Shown: positions 36,193 through 44,979, counted from the stretch's first letter. The stretch: DNA of 64,000 nucleotides from DAIOEK01 sp963828285 (GCA_963828285.1 CAWHEB010000008.1:201462-265461); one strand, 5' to 3'. Notes: generated by a model from the sequence alone, not told the origin. Numbers and translations: made by a program.

Positions 36193-37158
36193 ATGGCACG
36201 TTTGAAAATCCTTTTGCTGTTGGCTTTTCCTTTTTTGATGGGGTCGGTCATCTTCTCTCCCCTACCAACTGTCACACCAGATGAGCTCATCTACGAGGTC
36301 AATGCACTGCGTGCAAACCGCGGATTGGCTCCATATCAGGTAGACAGTTGGTTAATGTCCTACGCTCAGGAGCATGCCGAATACCTGGCATCCACCGGTC
36401 AGGGATCGCATGTGCATTCGGACGGCTCAAGACCATCGGATATTGGCCTGACTGAAAATGTTGCCAGCTATACCGCCGGTTATATCGATTCAACATTTAT
36501 CGTGTATGAGATCTGGGCAGACCCTATCCACATGAATACCATGGTGGGATATTCCACCGGTTCGTTGGGAGTTGGTGTAGCCTCCAACGGAGAAGATGAA
36601 TGGTTCACTTTGGACGTACGCCCGGGTGAAAAAATCGATACGGGGATAGAAGATATTTCCAATCCAAACCAGAATCCTGCTGAGACAGATACCCCAATTC
36701 CAATCGAACCATTGCGAATTTGCACTCCACAGCCAGACGGCTCGGTCGTTCATACCGTCGGTTACGGGCAGACACTGTGGAGCATTGCTCAAGCCTATGG
36801 TGTCACCATGGAACGACTCAAGGATTTGAATCCAATCCTGGCTGCCAATGGAGAGATCTTTGCCGGACAAAAATTGCTCGTCAAACTGGCTCCCAAGGAA
36901 TCCCCAACCGCAGAAGCCCCCACCCTCGAACCATCCCCTACAGCAACCCTGACACCGAATCCATCCGATACGGTCGTGCCGACTCAAGCGATCACGGTCA
37001 CAGATCAACCGACTTCAGTTCCCACAGCAACAATCGAGAACCAGAATACCCCTGAAGATAATGCCCAATTATCGCGTGTGTTGACTCTCACCGCATTAAT
37101 TCTGGCTGGTATGTTGATCTTATATATTGTATTATTTAGAGGTCAAAAACGTTATTGA
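36193..37158 (+). CDS. CAP-domain and LysM-domain cell-envelope protein
   Basis: A 321-residue exported protein. It has a signal peptide (LKILLLLAFPFLMGSVIFS) and a CAP/SCP domain at about residues 30-150: EVNALRANRGL, SYAQEHAEYLASTG and LTENVASYT. A LysM module follows around 190-235 (HTVGYGQTLWSIAQAYGVTM and LNPILAANGEIFAGQKLLV). Then come a Pro/Thr-rich linker and a C-terminal membrane helix (LTLTALILAGMLILYIVLF) with a basic tail. It is probably anchored in the membrane and touches cell-wall glycan through LysM. The ATG at 36193 has an AGGAA site; 36160 is also in frame. Confidence 0.88.
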   Translation: MARLKILLLLAFPFLMGSVIFSPLPTVTPDELIYEVNALRANRGLAPYQVDSWLMSYAQEHAEYLASTGQGSHVHSDGSRPSDIGLTENVASYTAGYIDSTFIVYEIWADPIHMNTMVGYSTGSLGVGVASNGEDEWFTLDVRPGEKIDTGIEDISNPNQNPAETDTPIPIEPLRICTPQPDGSVVHTVGYGQTLWSIAQAYGVTMERLKDLNPILAANGEIFAGQKLLVKLAPKESPTAEAPTLEPSPTATLTPNPSDTVVPTQAITVTDQPTSVPTATIENQNTPEDNAQLSRVLTLTALILAGMLILYIVLFRGQKRY

Positions 37159-37354
37159 GATGTGGTTGCCAGACGATTATTTCTGAGAAGTCTCATCCTT
37201 TGTTAAAATTGTGGCGTTAAGACTAATACTTTTCCCTTTATCCATAGTTCATTATTGTAAGTTTTGTGTGTTGACCAGTACTGCATAAATCCATCGAAAA
37301 CCTTGCACTCTATCGATGGTTGCGCTCTGAGACAATTGAAATTCGGAGGGGAAA

Positions 37355-37764
37355 ATGTCATTAATAAATGCAATTCAAAGCGTCAATATTCTTGCGATCA
37401 TCGTTGCCGCGGTTGTCCATATGCTGACCGGACTGATTTGGTATCAGGAAAAAGCTATTCGGATCGACTCTGGTCAAAGCTCACCGGGAGGGATCTCAAT
37501 CCAGCCAAACAATGGCTTCCTGTGGGCATCCTCGGTCATCTGTCGATCGTCTTTGTCCTGTCGGTCATCATCATTCTCGTCAACGCAACCACACTGTTCA
37601 ATGGTGCACTCATCGGCATCCTGGTCTGGATCGGATTTATCGTCCCGCTGGAAATTGGAGAATTGATCTGGGAGAAGATCCAGTTCAAGTTGTTCCTGAT
37701 CCGGATTTCGGAACATTTCGTTGCCCTCATTCTAGCCGGAGCGATTTTGGCGGTCTGGCGATAA
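37355..37764 (+). pseudogene. DUF1761-like four-helix membrane protein (frameshifted)
   Basis: A GGAGGGG site precedes the ATG at 37355. The first frame gives NILAIIVAAVVHMLTGLIWY. After an extra A in AAAAA (37449-37453) and a second switch near 37464-37470, the frame continues as WSKLTGRDLNPAKQ, SIVFVLSVIIILVNATTL and GIGFIVPLEI-like hydrophobic helices ending at 37764. The WY...F.W and tandem helices resemble DUF1761 proteins of unknown function. Confidence 0.65.
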
Positions 37765-37812
37765 AAATCGACTTCGATATTCGATCAATCCTAATTAAAT
37801 GGGGATTTTAAT

Positions 37813-38335
37813 ATGAATCCTGTGTTTCTTATATTTCTTACCCTTTGTCTACTGGGACTTGCCATCCGCACGATTTATGAGAGTTGTCAAAGCGGCTGGC
37901 CGTTTGGATCCGAAGAACAAGCTGATCTTCATCGTAGTTTTCATAGGGATGATCTCCATGCTTGTCAGTTGGGTGTTCATGTGCCCCAATGATCCATGGC
38001 TTATAAATTTTCCACAAGTCTTGCGCTGGCTTGGAGCGATCCTGATCATTGCCGGATCGAGCGTTGCCATCATCGGCATGATCCAGCTAAAAGGTGTGGA
38101 GAATATCGATCATCTGGTCACCAGCGGGATATTCTCCAAATTGCGTCACCCTATGTATACCGGTTTCATCTTGTGGATCACTGGCTGGGTGCTGTATTTT
38201 GGTGCAGGTGCGAGTATCATTGTTGCTCTCATCGCAATAGTAAATGTCCTGTACTGGCGGACCTTCGAGGAAAAAAAGCTTCTCGAAGATTATGGTAATG
38301 ACTATATCAACTACAGAAACACAACCTGGTTTTAA
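37813..38335 (+). pseudogene. Isoprenylcysteine methyltransferase (ICMT/PEMT)-family protein, one frameshift
   Basis: The ATG at 37813 starts NPVFLIFLTLCLLGLAIRTI. After a one-base switch at about 37879-37884 the frame continues AAGRLDPKNKLIFIVVFIG and, near the end, SKLRHPMYTGFILWITGWVL and FEEKKLLEDYGNDYINY. RHPMY and E-x-x-L are the SAM-binding marks of this membrane methyltransferase family. Two further members are at 62531 and 63251. The substrate is unknown. Confidence 0.8.
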
Positions 38336-38405
38336 GGTTGAGTAAATGTCCATTTCCCTACCCTAATTCCCAATAGGTGTAAAAATTCCTTAAGGCAAAA
38401 CACAA

Positions 38406-38435
38406 TCCGCCGATTACGATATCGTAATCGGCGGA
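38406..38435 (-). terminator. Perfect 30-bp palindrome, probable terminator for the minus-strand amt fragment
   Basis: The arms 38406-38420 and 38421-38435 are perfectly complementary. On the minus strand the hairpin is followed by a T-rich stretch (TTGTGTTTT). It lies between the ICMT-like gene and the amt remnant. Confidence 0.6.
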
Positions 38436-38493
38436 AATCATTATGGGAATATTTTAGCGTTATTCAATCGTGATAATTTGTCTAGCAACAGAT

Positions 38494-38925
38494 CTACAGG
38501 GTGTAAGCCTGCTCGCCAAACTGTCCTTCATCCAAACCATTAACCTCGACAGCATCCGGAACCCTGACAGGTGAGAAGTGGTTCATGATCTTCAAGATCA
38601 GCCATGTCGCTCCAAATGCAAACACTGCTGTTCCAACGCCTGCAAGAAGTTGAATAGTGAATTGCCGTGTATTCCCTTCAATCAGTCCGCTGATACCGTT
38701 TACTGAAGAGACCGCGAATACACCAACCATGATAGTTCCCAAAAGGCCGCCAACACCATGGCAACCCCAAACATCAAGGGCATCGTCCCAACCCCATTTG
38801 ATCCGCAATTGGATCGCACCGTAACAAACAAATCCTGCCAATACCCCAATGAACAGTAGGCTATCTCCTGCATCAATCCGACCAGAACAAAATTGAAATT
38901 CGGTTAAGAAATCAAATGGACCCAT
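38494..38925 (-). pseudogene. C-terminal remnant of an ammonium transporter
   Basis: The frame holds the last third of an Amt/AmtB protein: LLFIGVLAGFVCYGAIQL, the WGWDDALDVWGCHGVGG block with the conserved pore-lining His, and the last helix (GVGTAVFAFGATWLILKI). An intact transporter has about 400 residues; the first two-thirds, with the phenylalanine gate and first pore His, are absent. The first 20 or so codons of the frame (from 38925) are not Amt-like. Imperfect 24-bp tandem repeats lie just upstream. Confidence 0.8.
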
Positions 38926-38992
38926 GGTCGACCATCGCGATTTTCAAATGCATTTTGTGTTATACGAGCTTCTCTTAACATATGATTTTTCG

Positions 38993-39040
38993 TAAACATG
39001 GTACAAAACGTATCTATAAACATGGTACATAAGCGTATCT
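38993..39040. repeat. Imperfect tandem 24-bp repeat
   Basis: TAAACATGGTACAAAACGTATCT (23 bases, 38993-39015) is repeated as a 24-base copy at 39017-39040, differing mainly by one insertion and one substitution. It lies between the truncated amt and the acetyltransferase start. It could be an operator pair or the scar of the event that truncated amt. Confidence 0.6.
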
Positions 39041-39074
39041 TTATATTAACAACGACGCTTGATGGGAAAGAATA

Positions 39075-39520
39075 ATGAACATCAAAAGGTGCAGTGATAT
39101 TCATCAACCTGGTTGGCTTGGAGTATGCGTCTCGCACTGTGGCCTGAAGATTCCCGTGAAGAGCATCTGAATGAGATGGCAGATTATGTGGCCGACCCCG
39201 ATAAATATCTTAATCTATTAGCGTATGACGATACTTTTCAGCCGATCGGATTTGCAGAAGGATCGCTGCGAGTAGATTATGTTGAAGGGACTCATAGTTC
39301 ACCTGTTGCATATGTGGAAGGGATATATGTTGTTCCTGAAGCAAGAAAACAGGGTGTTGCACGAAGTCTTATTGAAGAGATCGCTCGCTGGGGGAAAATA
39401 CACGACTGCGTCGAACTAGCCTCAGACACCGATCTTGAAAACTTTGATAGCCAAGCTATGCATAAAGCACTCGGATTTGAAGAGACTGGTCGAATTGTAT
39501 ATTTCCGCAAAGACATTTGA
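39075..39520 (+). pseudogene. AAC(6')-I-like aminoglycoside N-acetyltransferase (frameshift near start)
   Basis: The main frame (from 39113) matches AAC(6')-I enzymes throughout: MRLALWPEDSREEHLNEM, PVAYVEGIYVVPEARKQGVA (acetyl-CoA loop) and ELASDTDLENFDSQAMHKAL, then GFEETGRIVYF. The natural start is probably the ATG at 39075 (NIKRCSDIHQPGWL), joined after a one-base switch near 39112-39122, giving about 148 residues. The family acetylates the 6'-amino group of aminoglycosides, but chromosomal relatives may have other amine substrates. TTG at 39113 is the fallback start if the frame is as shown. Confidence 0.75.
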
Positions 39521-39528
39521 TAACCGTC

Positions 39529-39560
39529 GGCTGGAAAGAAAAAATATTTCCGGCCCTTCT
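39529..39560 (+). terminator. Intrinsic terminator after the acetyltransferase gene
   Basis: A 9-bp stem (39529-39537 with 39547-39555, one G-T pair) is followed by a pyrimidine-rich tail. Confidence 0.55.
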
Positions 39561-39672
39561 ATTTCATCTGAAAAATTCCAGCTTATACGTTAAATTTGTA
39601 TCCGCCGCCGGGGAAAAGTAGAATTGTCATCGAATAGGTCGTTGGATGGTTGTTATTAACCCTGGAGGAAAA

Positions 39673-40146
39673 ATGCAAAACTTGACCACTTGTTTATGGT
39701 TTGATAGTCAGGCAGAAGATGCCGTTAACTTTTATGCAAAAGTATTCAAGGATTTAAAGATCACTTCCACTTCGAGATATGGGGAAGCAGGACCGGGACC
39801 ATCGGGATCTGTCATGGTGATTACCTTTCGAATGAATGGGCAGGATTTCATGGCTTTGAACGGTGGACCCGTTTATCAGTTCAATCCTGCGGTCTCATTT
39901 GTGGTTAATTGTGATAATCAGGATGAAGTGGATTATTACTGGAAGAATCTCACAGATGGTGGACAGGAAGTTCAATGCGGATGGTTGGTAGATAAATTTG
40001 GTCTATCCTGGCAGATCGTTCCGATCGAGTTGAATGTTCTCATGACCGACAAGGATCCGGTAAAAGCCAAACGGGTCACAGAAGCCATGCTCAAGATGGT
40101 GAAATTGGATATTAATGAGCTTAGGAAAGCATACAATGGACAATAA
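39673..40146 (+). CDS. PhnB-like VOC-family protein
   Basis: A 157-residue protein of the 3-demethylubiquinone-methyltransferase/PhnB-like VOC group. It has NLTTCLWFDSQAEDAVNFYA, VMVITFRMNGQDFMALNGG, EVDYYWKNLTDGGQEVQCGW and KFGLSWQIVPIEL, the usual order. The function of this group is not established and it is not a methyltransferase. The start is set by the GGAGGAAAA site before the ATG at 39673. Confidence 0.88.
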   Translation: MQNLTTCLWFDSQAEDAVNFYAKVFKDLKITSTSRYGEAGPGPSGSVMVITFRMNGQDFMALNGGPVYQFNPAVSFVVNCDNQDEVDYYWKNLTDGGQEVQCGWLVDKFGLSWQIVPIELNVLMTDKDPVKAKRVTEAMLKMVKLDINELRKAYNGQ

Positions 40147-40188
40147 CTGTAAGCCTTTGTTAACCTGCCGGAAACGCAAGAATCCGGG

Positions 40189-40216
40189 TTGACATACTCA
40201 TTCACCAAGCTATACT
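40189..40216 (+). promoter_or_regulatory. Promoter of the riboswitch-protease transcript
   Basis: -35 TTGACA (40189-40194) and -10 TATACT (40211-40216) have a 16-bp spacer. Transcription would start near 40223, right at the 5' edge of the aptamer. Confidence 0.8.
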
Positions 40217-40223
40217 GTTGATT

Positions 40224-40299
40224 AACGAAAAGGCAAACTCATCGGGAGATGAGGGCGCAAAGTCATGGGTCTCAGTTTATGCAGACCGCCAGACCGCCG
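40224..40299 (+). ncRNA. Cyclic di-GMP-I (GEMM) riboswitch aptamer
   Basis: The core follows the GEMM layout. AAAAGGCAAAC is followed by hairpin CTCATC-GGGA-GATGAG (40238-40253) capped by a GNRA-type tetraloop. Then comes GGCGCAAAGTC, corresponding to the conserved GACGCAAAGCC. A second hairpin GGTCT...AGACC (40268-40272 with 40283-40287) and a closing 3' strand GCCAGACCGCC complete it. It lies at the start of the transcript of the secreted protease gene, with an intrinsic terminator overlapping its 3' strand. It should bind c-di-GMP. Confidence 0.87.
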
Positions 40300-40322
40300 T
40301 TGAGGTATTCTGGCGGTTTTTT
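40285..40322 (+). terminator. Riboswitch-associated intrinsic terminator
   Basis: A 9-bp stem ACCGCCAGA (40285-40293) with TCTGGCGGT (40309-40317) runs into six T residues. Its 5' arm overlaps the 3' strand of the aptamer, so aptamer and terminator are mutually exclusive. The simplest reading is that c-di-GMP prevents termination (ON switch). Confidence 0.85.
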
Positions 40323-40414
40323 CTTTCCCACCAAAACTCATAAAGGGAGGTGTTTAGACACAATTTTCCAAGAAAAATCGAAAAAACCTTATTCATTTTT
40401 CTGAGGAGGCAGGG

Positions 40415-41212
40415 ATGAAAAAAATATCATTGGCAGTCATTTTGACCTTGGTTCTGTTGGTATCAACAGTAGGTGCCGGAAAAGCGGTAACAGATGGTTA
40501 TCCGGACGGTGAAGGGCATCCATATGTCGGATTGTTGATCTTTGACGAAGGTGGCAGCCCCGCATGGCGTTGTTCAGGAACCTTGTTGTCGCCGACTGTG
40601 TTGCTCACCGCTGGTCATTGTACAGATGGCGCTTCGGGTGGTCGTGTATGGTTCGAATCGGACGCCCGTAATCTACCTGATTATCCGCTGGGTGGAGTGA
40701 CCAGTATTGAATTCTCTGAAATTCATACCCATCCCCTATTTGGCGAAGGATCATTCATCCTTCATGACGTAGGAGTTGTGATCTTATCCACACCTGTCGT
40801 GAAAAGTACCTATGGTGTTCTTCCGGCTGTAGATCAACTCGATTCGCTTAAGACCAAACGCGGCAAAAAGGATATCACCTTTACTGCTGTGGGATATGGT
40901 CTTCAGAAAAGTTTCCCTGATGCTGCCTCATGGAAAGAACAAGCACTCAAAGTGCGTATGGTGGCTAATCCCAAACTGATCCAAATCAATACTCCTGGAT
41001 TTACTGGAGACTTCTCATTACTGTTATCCAACAACACCAATACCGGAGGTACCTGCTTCGGTGATTCCGGCGGACCAAACTTCCTGGGTAATTCGAATGT
41101 GGTTGCCGGAGTAACATCTTACGGTATGAATAGCACCTGTGCCGGTACCGGTGGTGTGTTCCGAATGGACCGCCAGAACGTACAGGATTTTGTAAACAGT
41201 TTCCTGGAGTAA
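40415..41212 (+). CDS. Secreted trypsin-like (S1) serine protease
   Basis: A 265-residue chymotrypsin-fold protease with an N-terminal signal peptide (KKISLAVILTLVLLVSTVGA). The catalytic triad is visible: His68 in LLTAGHCTDG, Asp118 in HDVGVVIL and Ser218 in CFGDSGGPN. Cys53 and Cys69 flank the His as in trypsins. It would act outside the cell. A GAGGAGG ribosome site precedes the ATG. The gene is controlled by the upstream c-di-GMP-I riboswitch and terminator, so its export is tied to the sessile/motile signalling state. A terminator follows. Confidence 0.93.
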   Translation: MKKISLAVILTLVLLVSTVGAGKAVTDGYPDGEGHPYVGLLIFDEGGSPAWRCSGTLLSPTVLLTAGHCTDGASGGRVWFESDARNLPDYPLGGVTSIEFSEIHTHPLFGEGSFILHDVGVVILSTPVVKSTYGVLPAVDQLDSLKTKRGKKDITFTAVGYGLQKSFPDAASWKEQALKVRMVANPKLIQINTPGFTGDFSLLLSNNTNTGGTCFGDSGGPNFLGNSNVVAGVTSYGMNSTCAGTGGVFRMDRQNVQDFVNSFLE

Positions 41213-41245
41213 GAATATCCATGGCAGATTAAGGGGGAGGAATAT

Positions 41246-41278
41246 AGGCGCATCTTTATTAGGTGCGCCTTATTTGTT
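41246..41278 (+). terminator. Intrinsic terminator after the protease gene
   Basis: A 10-bp stem (41246-41255 with 41261-41270, one G-T pair) is followed by a T-rich run. Confidence 0.8.
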
Positions 41279-41330
41279 CCATAATATCAGCTAAAGGAAT
41301 ACCGGAAAAACATTAGGTTTCCCTGATGCT

Positions 41331-41359
41331 TTGGTAACCTCACTGAATTTTGTTATAAC
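41331..41359 (+). promoter_or_regulatory. Promoter giving a probable leaderless mRNA
   Basis: -35 TTGGTA (41331-41336), a 17-bp spacer and -10 TATAAC (41354-41359) would place the start of transcription at about 41366, essentially at the ATG of 41367. No ribosome site precedes that ATG. Confidence 0.5.
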
Positions 41360-41366
41360 TATATTC

Positions 41367-42461
41367 ATGCTGACCCGGATCGACATCATTCGCTCAAGAC
41401 TATCTCATCTTCTCCTCGATGGCGATCATTCCAGTTCTCCACAGGATATCGTGGAGCAATTGGTAGCAGTTCAGGCACAAGATTATTACGCATCCATCTG
41501 GTCGATCGGGTTGCGGATGGCTGATCCAACATCATTTGGCGAAATTGAAGATGCTTTCAATTCAGGGGCTATCTTACGAACGCATCTCTTGCGTCCCACC
41601 TGGCATTTCGTTTCCCCAAAGGATATCCGCTGGTTGTTGGCACTCACTGGTCCGCGGGTTCAATCACAAAATGCGTTTATGTACCGCAGGGAGGAGATTG
41701 ATCCAGGTCTGATCAGGAAGTCGAACGACCTGATCGCATCTGCTCTTGCAGGTAATAATTCCTCACCCGGGAAGAGATCGGGGAAGTTCTTCAACATTCC
41801 GGTATTTCGCTGCCCGTCGGTCAACGTCTCACATACCTTGTGATGGCCGCGGAGCTGGATGGCATCATCTGCAGCGGACCGAGACGGGGCAAACAATTCA
41901 CCTATGCTTTGCTGGATGAACGTGTTCCAAATGCCCGCCCCATGGATCGGGAGGAGGCGTTGGCCGAATTATCCGGGCGATATTTTACCAGCCGCGGACC
42001 GGCAACCATCAGGATTTTTCCAAATGGTCAGGATTAAGTATTGTCAGATTGCCGAAAAGGTCTTGAAGCTGTCAAGTCAAATCTTGATCATACTACTTAT
42101 AATGATCAGGATTTCTGGTTCCCACAAAATGATACTACTCTCCCCAAAGATCCACCCAGAGCCAGGTTGTTATCCATCTATGATGAATACATATCCAGCT
42201 ACAAAGACCATGCGTATTATCGGCACAGAAGAAGTTGGGAAACAATTAAAAGATCTAGGCAATGACTTGACCTCGATCCTCCTCATTGATGGCCAGATCG
42301 CAGGCACCTGGAAACGGGAAATGGGTAAGGATATCGTATCCATCCGCATTTCCTTATTGAAAGACCTGGATGACGTCCAACGATCCGCGGTGGATGAAGA
42401 GGCTTTAAAATATGGCGAATTCTTCGAGAAAATGGTTCAACTTTCATTCGATCGATCTTGA
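41367..42461 (+). pseudogene. Winged-helix DNA-binding (AlkZ/YcaQ-like, HTH_42) protein, multiply frameshifted
   Basis: The first frame starts LTRIDIIRSRLSHLLL and carries VEQLVAVQAQDYYASIWSIG and LLRPTWHFVSPKDIRWL, diagnostic of HTH_42 proteins. It resumes in other frames as LTREEIGEVLQHSGI, VMAAELDGIICSGPRRGKQF, SGRYFTSRGPATI, PKDPPRARLLSIYDEYISSY and ISLLKDLDDVQRSAVDEEAL. Switches lie near 41757, 42010, 42055-42058 (AAAA) and 42208. Relatives include the AlkZ/YcaQ DNA glycosylases that unhook crosslinks. The QxQ-type motif (AVQAQD) is present; activity is not proven. Confidence 0.8.
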
Positions 42462-42476
42462 AATGCAGGTCAGGTC

Positions 42477-42851
42477 ATGAACAAAAACCCAACACCTAAA
42501 TCTTTCTCAGTTGTTCTGATATTCATACTGCTGAACGCGTTGATCTGGTTTGGATTTTCGATCATCGCAGCCGCGAGTTTACATCCGGGTTTACCCGACA
42601 ATCCCCTTTACAAATGGGGAATGGCTATTCTGGCTTTGATCGCAGCAGCAATTCTGTTTGGTCTGTGGTTTTTTCTGAAACGGAAAAACAAATTCGCATA
42701 TTACCTGACGATTGTATCTCTCATCGGAATCATCATCCTGACATTCTTTGATGATCTGGGATTATCGGATCTGATCGTTCTGGTCATTGAGATCATTCCA
42801 TTGATCTTGCTGATCAAAGTCCGCAAGTGGTACTTCGCTTCGGGAGCATGA
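42477..42851 (+). CDS. Small four-helix membrane protein of unknown function
   Basis: A 124-residue protein with four hydrophobic helices (about 10-33, 47-68, 74-91 and 96-115) and basic loops (FLKRKNKFA, KVRKWYF). No family is recognised. It starts 15 bases after the winged-helix gene and converges on the rhamnulokinase gene with a gap of 33 bases. Confidence 0.6.
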   Translation: MNKNPTPKSFSVVLIFILLNALIWFGFSIIAAASLHPGLPDNPLYKWGMAILALIAAAILFGLWFFLKRKNKFAYYLTIVSLIGIIILTFFDDLGLSDLIVLVIEIIPLILLIKVRKWYFASGA

Positions 42852-42884
42852 CCACCACCGATCAGGTCAGTCCCTGGTTGATCC

Positions 42885-44337
42885 TCAGATCATCTTAAAC
42901 CGTTCATAAGCAGAATCCCAATCGTTACCCGCTTCCGGGGAATATTCGCACAGTTCGAACGAGGAATGAATTACTCTTCTGGCTTCATCCAGATCTTTCA
43001 ACTCCCCGCCGGCGATGAATTGAGCGCACAAGTTCCCAACCGCAGCCGCTTCATACGGACCTGCCAACACAGTCCTTTTCATCGCGGATGCGGCAAATTG
43101 GTTCAATAAGCTGCTTCTGGCTCCACCGCCAATGATGTGTACTGTCGGTAGATGGAAACCAGTGATCTCTTCCAGTTTTTCCAGCGTCGCCCGGTAAGTG
43201 AAAGCCAGGCTTTCCTTGATGCAGCGGGTGATCTCCCCAACCGTTTCTGGTACCGGTTGTTCCCATTCGCGGCATTTCGATTGGATCTTCCCGATCATAT
43301 CACCGGGTTCAAAGAATAACGGATCATCCGGATCGATGACCGATCTGAAAGGTGTCGATTGTTCCGCTTCACGATCCATCTCCTCATAGGAGTAATTCAT
43401 CCCGTTTGCCGCAAATTGTCTCTGGCATTCCTGGACGAGCCATAATCCCATGATGTTTTTCAGGAAACGGTTCCTGCCACCCACTCCGCCTTCATTGGCA
43501 AAGTTGTTTTGGTACGCAGAATCCGAGGTGATCATACCATCAGTCTCGGTTCCCATCAACGACCAGGTGCCGCTGCTGATATAAGCAAAATGCTTCTCCA
43601 AACTGGGGACTGCCGCCACGGCTGATGCTGTGTCGTGGTGACCGACCGTGCAGATGGAGAATGGTTGACAACCCGTCGTATCCAGTATCGTTTTATTTGC
43701 CTGCCCGAGGATCGTCGCGGAAGGTACCACCTTCCTGGAACAACTTCTCCGATATTCCGAAGGAATCCATGATGCCGTGATCCCAATCGTTTGTGCTCCG
43801 ATTAAAGAGTTGTGAAACGGACGAAACGGTGTATTCCGCCGATCTTGCACCACAAAGGAAGTAATTTAGCAGATCGGGTAAGAACAACAATAAGTCGGCT
43901 TCAGTGAGAAGTGGATCGTTTGCCCTGACCTGTGAAACCAGTTGAACCAGGGTATTGAATCTCGCCCGCTGACAACCGGTCCGCTCATACAATTCTTTGG
44001 GCGGAATGACCGTGTCCATCCATTCCGGAACACCTTCCGTGCGTTTGTCGCGGTACATGAACACCGGTGAAATCAGGTTTCCATTTGCACCGATCAATCC
44101 ATAATCGTTGGAAAATGAATCCACACTGAAGCTGGAAATTTCGCTGTCAGCTGATTTCCTCAATCCGTCCAAAAGATTTGAATAAATGTATGGGATATCC
44201 CAGACAAGATGCCCGTTCTGTTGAACCGGTTCATTATGAAAGCGGTGAACTTCAGAGATCTGAATCTTCTTCCCATCGAAAGTACCGGAAAAGATCTTTC
44301 CACCGCTTCCACCCAGATCAAGCGCGAGTGCTTTCAT
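42885..44337 (-). pseudogene. rhaB: Rhamnulokinase-like FGGY sugar kinase (one frameshift)
   Basis: The N-terminal frame (from 44337) begins KALALDLGGSGGKIFSGTFD, with the FGGY-kinase phosphate loop, and contains SFSVDSFSNDYGLIG and WDIPYIYSNLLDGLRK, like RhaB. At about 43725-43740 the frame shifts and the second half (to 42885) gives VPSATILGQANKTIL, TVGHHDTASAVAAVP, SSGTWSLMGTE and VHIIGGGARSSLLNQFAA. The full length of about 483 residues matches rhamnulokinase. It phosphorylates L-rhamnulose or a related ketose. It follows the aldolase gene in a DeoR - PfkB - aldolase - kinase run. Confidence 0.85.
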
Positions 44338-44343
44338 CTGATG

Positions 44344-44952
44344 TTAAATGAAATTCTTGAATATATTGCAGATCGCATCGGTTTCCATCCGTTCGAGGCA
44401 GCTGAACGCAGACATCAGGCAATCTCCTGAAACCACTACACCGTGCATGGGCATGATACAGCCAATACCGATTTTTTCGGCGAGTTCCCGACGGTCGTCA
44501 AAATATTTGTAGACACTACCTGCCAATTCCTTTGAGTATGCCTTGGCTGGTTCGATCACTCCAAAATACTCTCCTCGTTTGACCGTCGCCTCGGTGACAG
44601 TCTTGATCGGTTTACTCTGCGACGCGAAAACCATGCAGAACTGTGGATGGGCGTGGATGGTACATTTGATGTAATCAAATCTGGATAGCAACAGAATATG
44701 CATCTCTGTTTCACGGGATAACTTGCCGGTTCCTTCGAGGACATTTCCGGCATAATCGATCAATAAGAATTCATCCACTTCCAGATCGCACATACCAAAT
44801 TCACTCATCATCGATGGGGAGATCAGGATGCGGTTTTCGTCCACTCTCACGGCGAAGTTACCACCGGCAGCGTTCGTCAATTTGCGGTCCCACATCGCCT
44901 TGGCAATTTTCTTCATTTGACGGCGGGTATCCATATATTGCAGTTCAGTCAT
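44344..44952 (-). CDS. Class II aldolase (rhamnulose/fuculose-1-phosphate type)
   Basis: A 202-residue zinc-dependent class II aldolase/adducin-head protein. TNAAGGNFAVRVDENRILIS is the phosphate-binding region, Glu in LSRETEMHILLL is the catalytic-acid region, and the metal histidines are in CTIHAHPQFCMVFAS and MPMHGVVVSG. It should split a ketose 1-phosphate to dihydroxyacetone phosphate and an aldehyde. It sits 6 bases upstream of the kinase gene, so kinase product and aldolase substrate match. Confidence 0.9.
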   Translation of the reverse strand: MTELQYMDTRRQMKKIAKAMWDRKLTNAAGGNFAVRVDENRILISPSMMSEFGMCDLEVDEFLLIDYAGNVLEGTGKLSRETEMHILLLSRFDYIKCTIHAHPQFCMVFASQSKPIKTVTEATVKRGEYFGVIEPAKAYSKELAGSVYKYFDDRRELAEKIGIGCIMPMHGVVVSGDCLMSAFSCLERMETDAICNIFKNFI

Positions 44953-44979
44953 TGAATGGTTCTCCTTACCGGGTTGACA

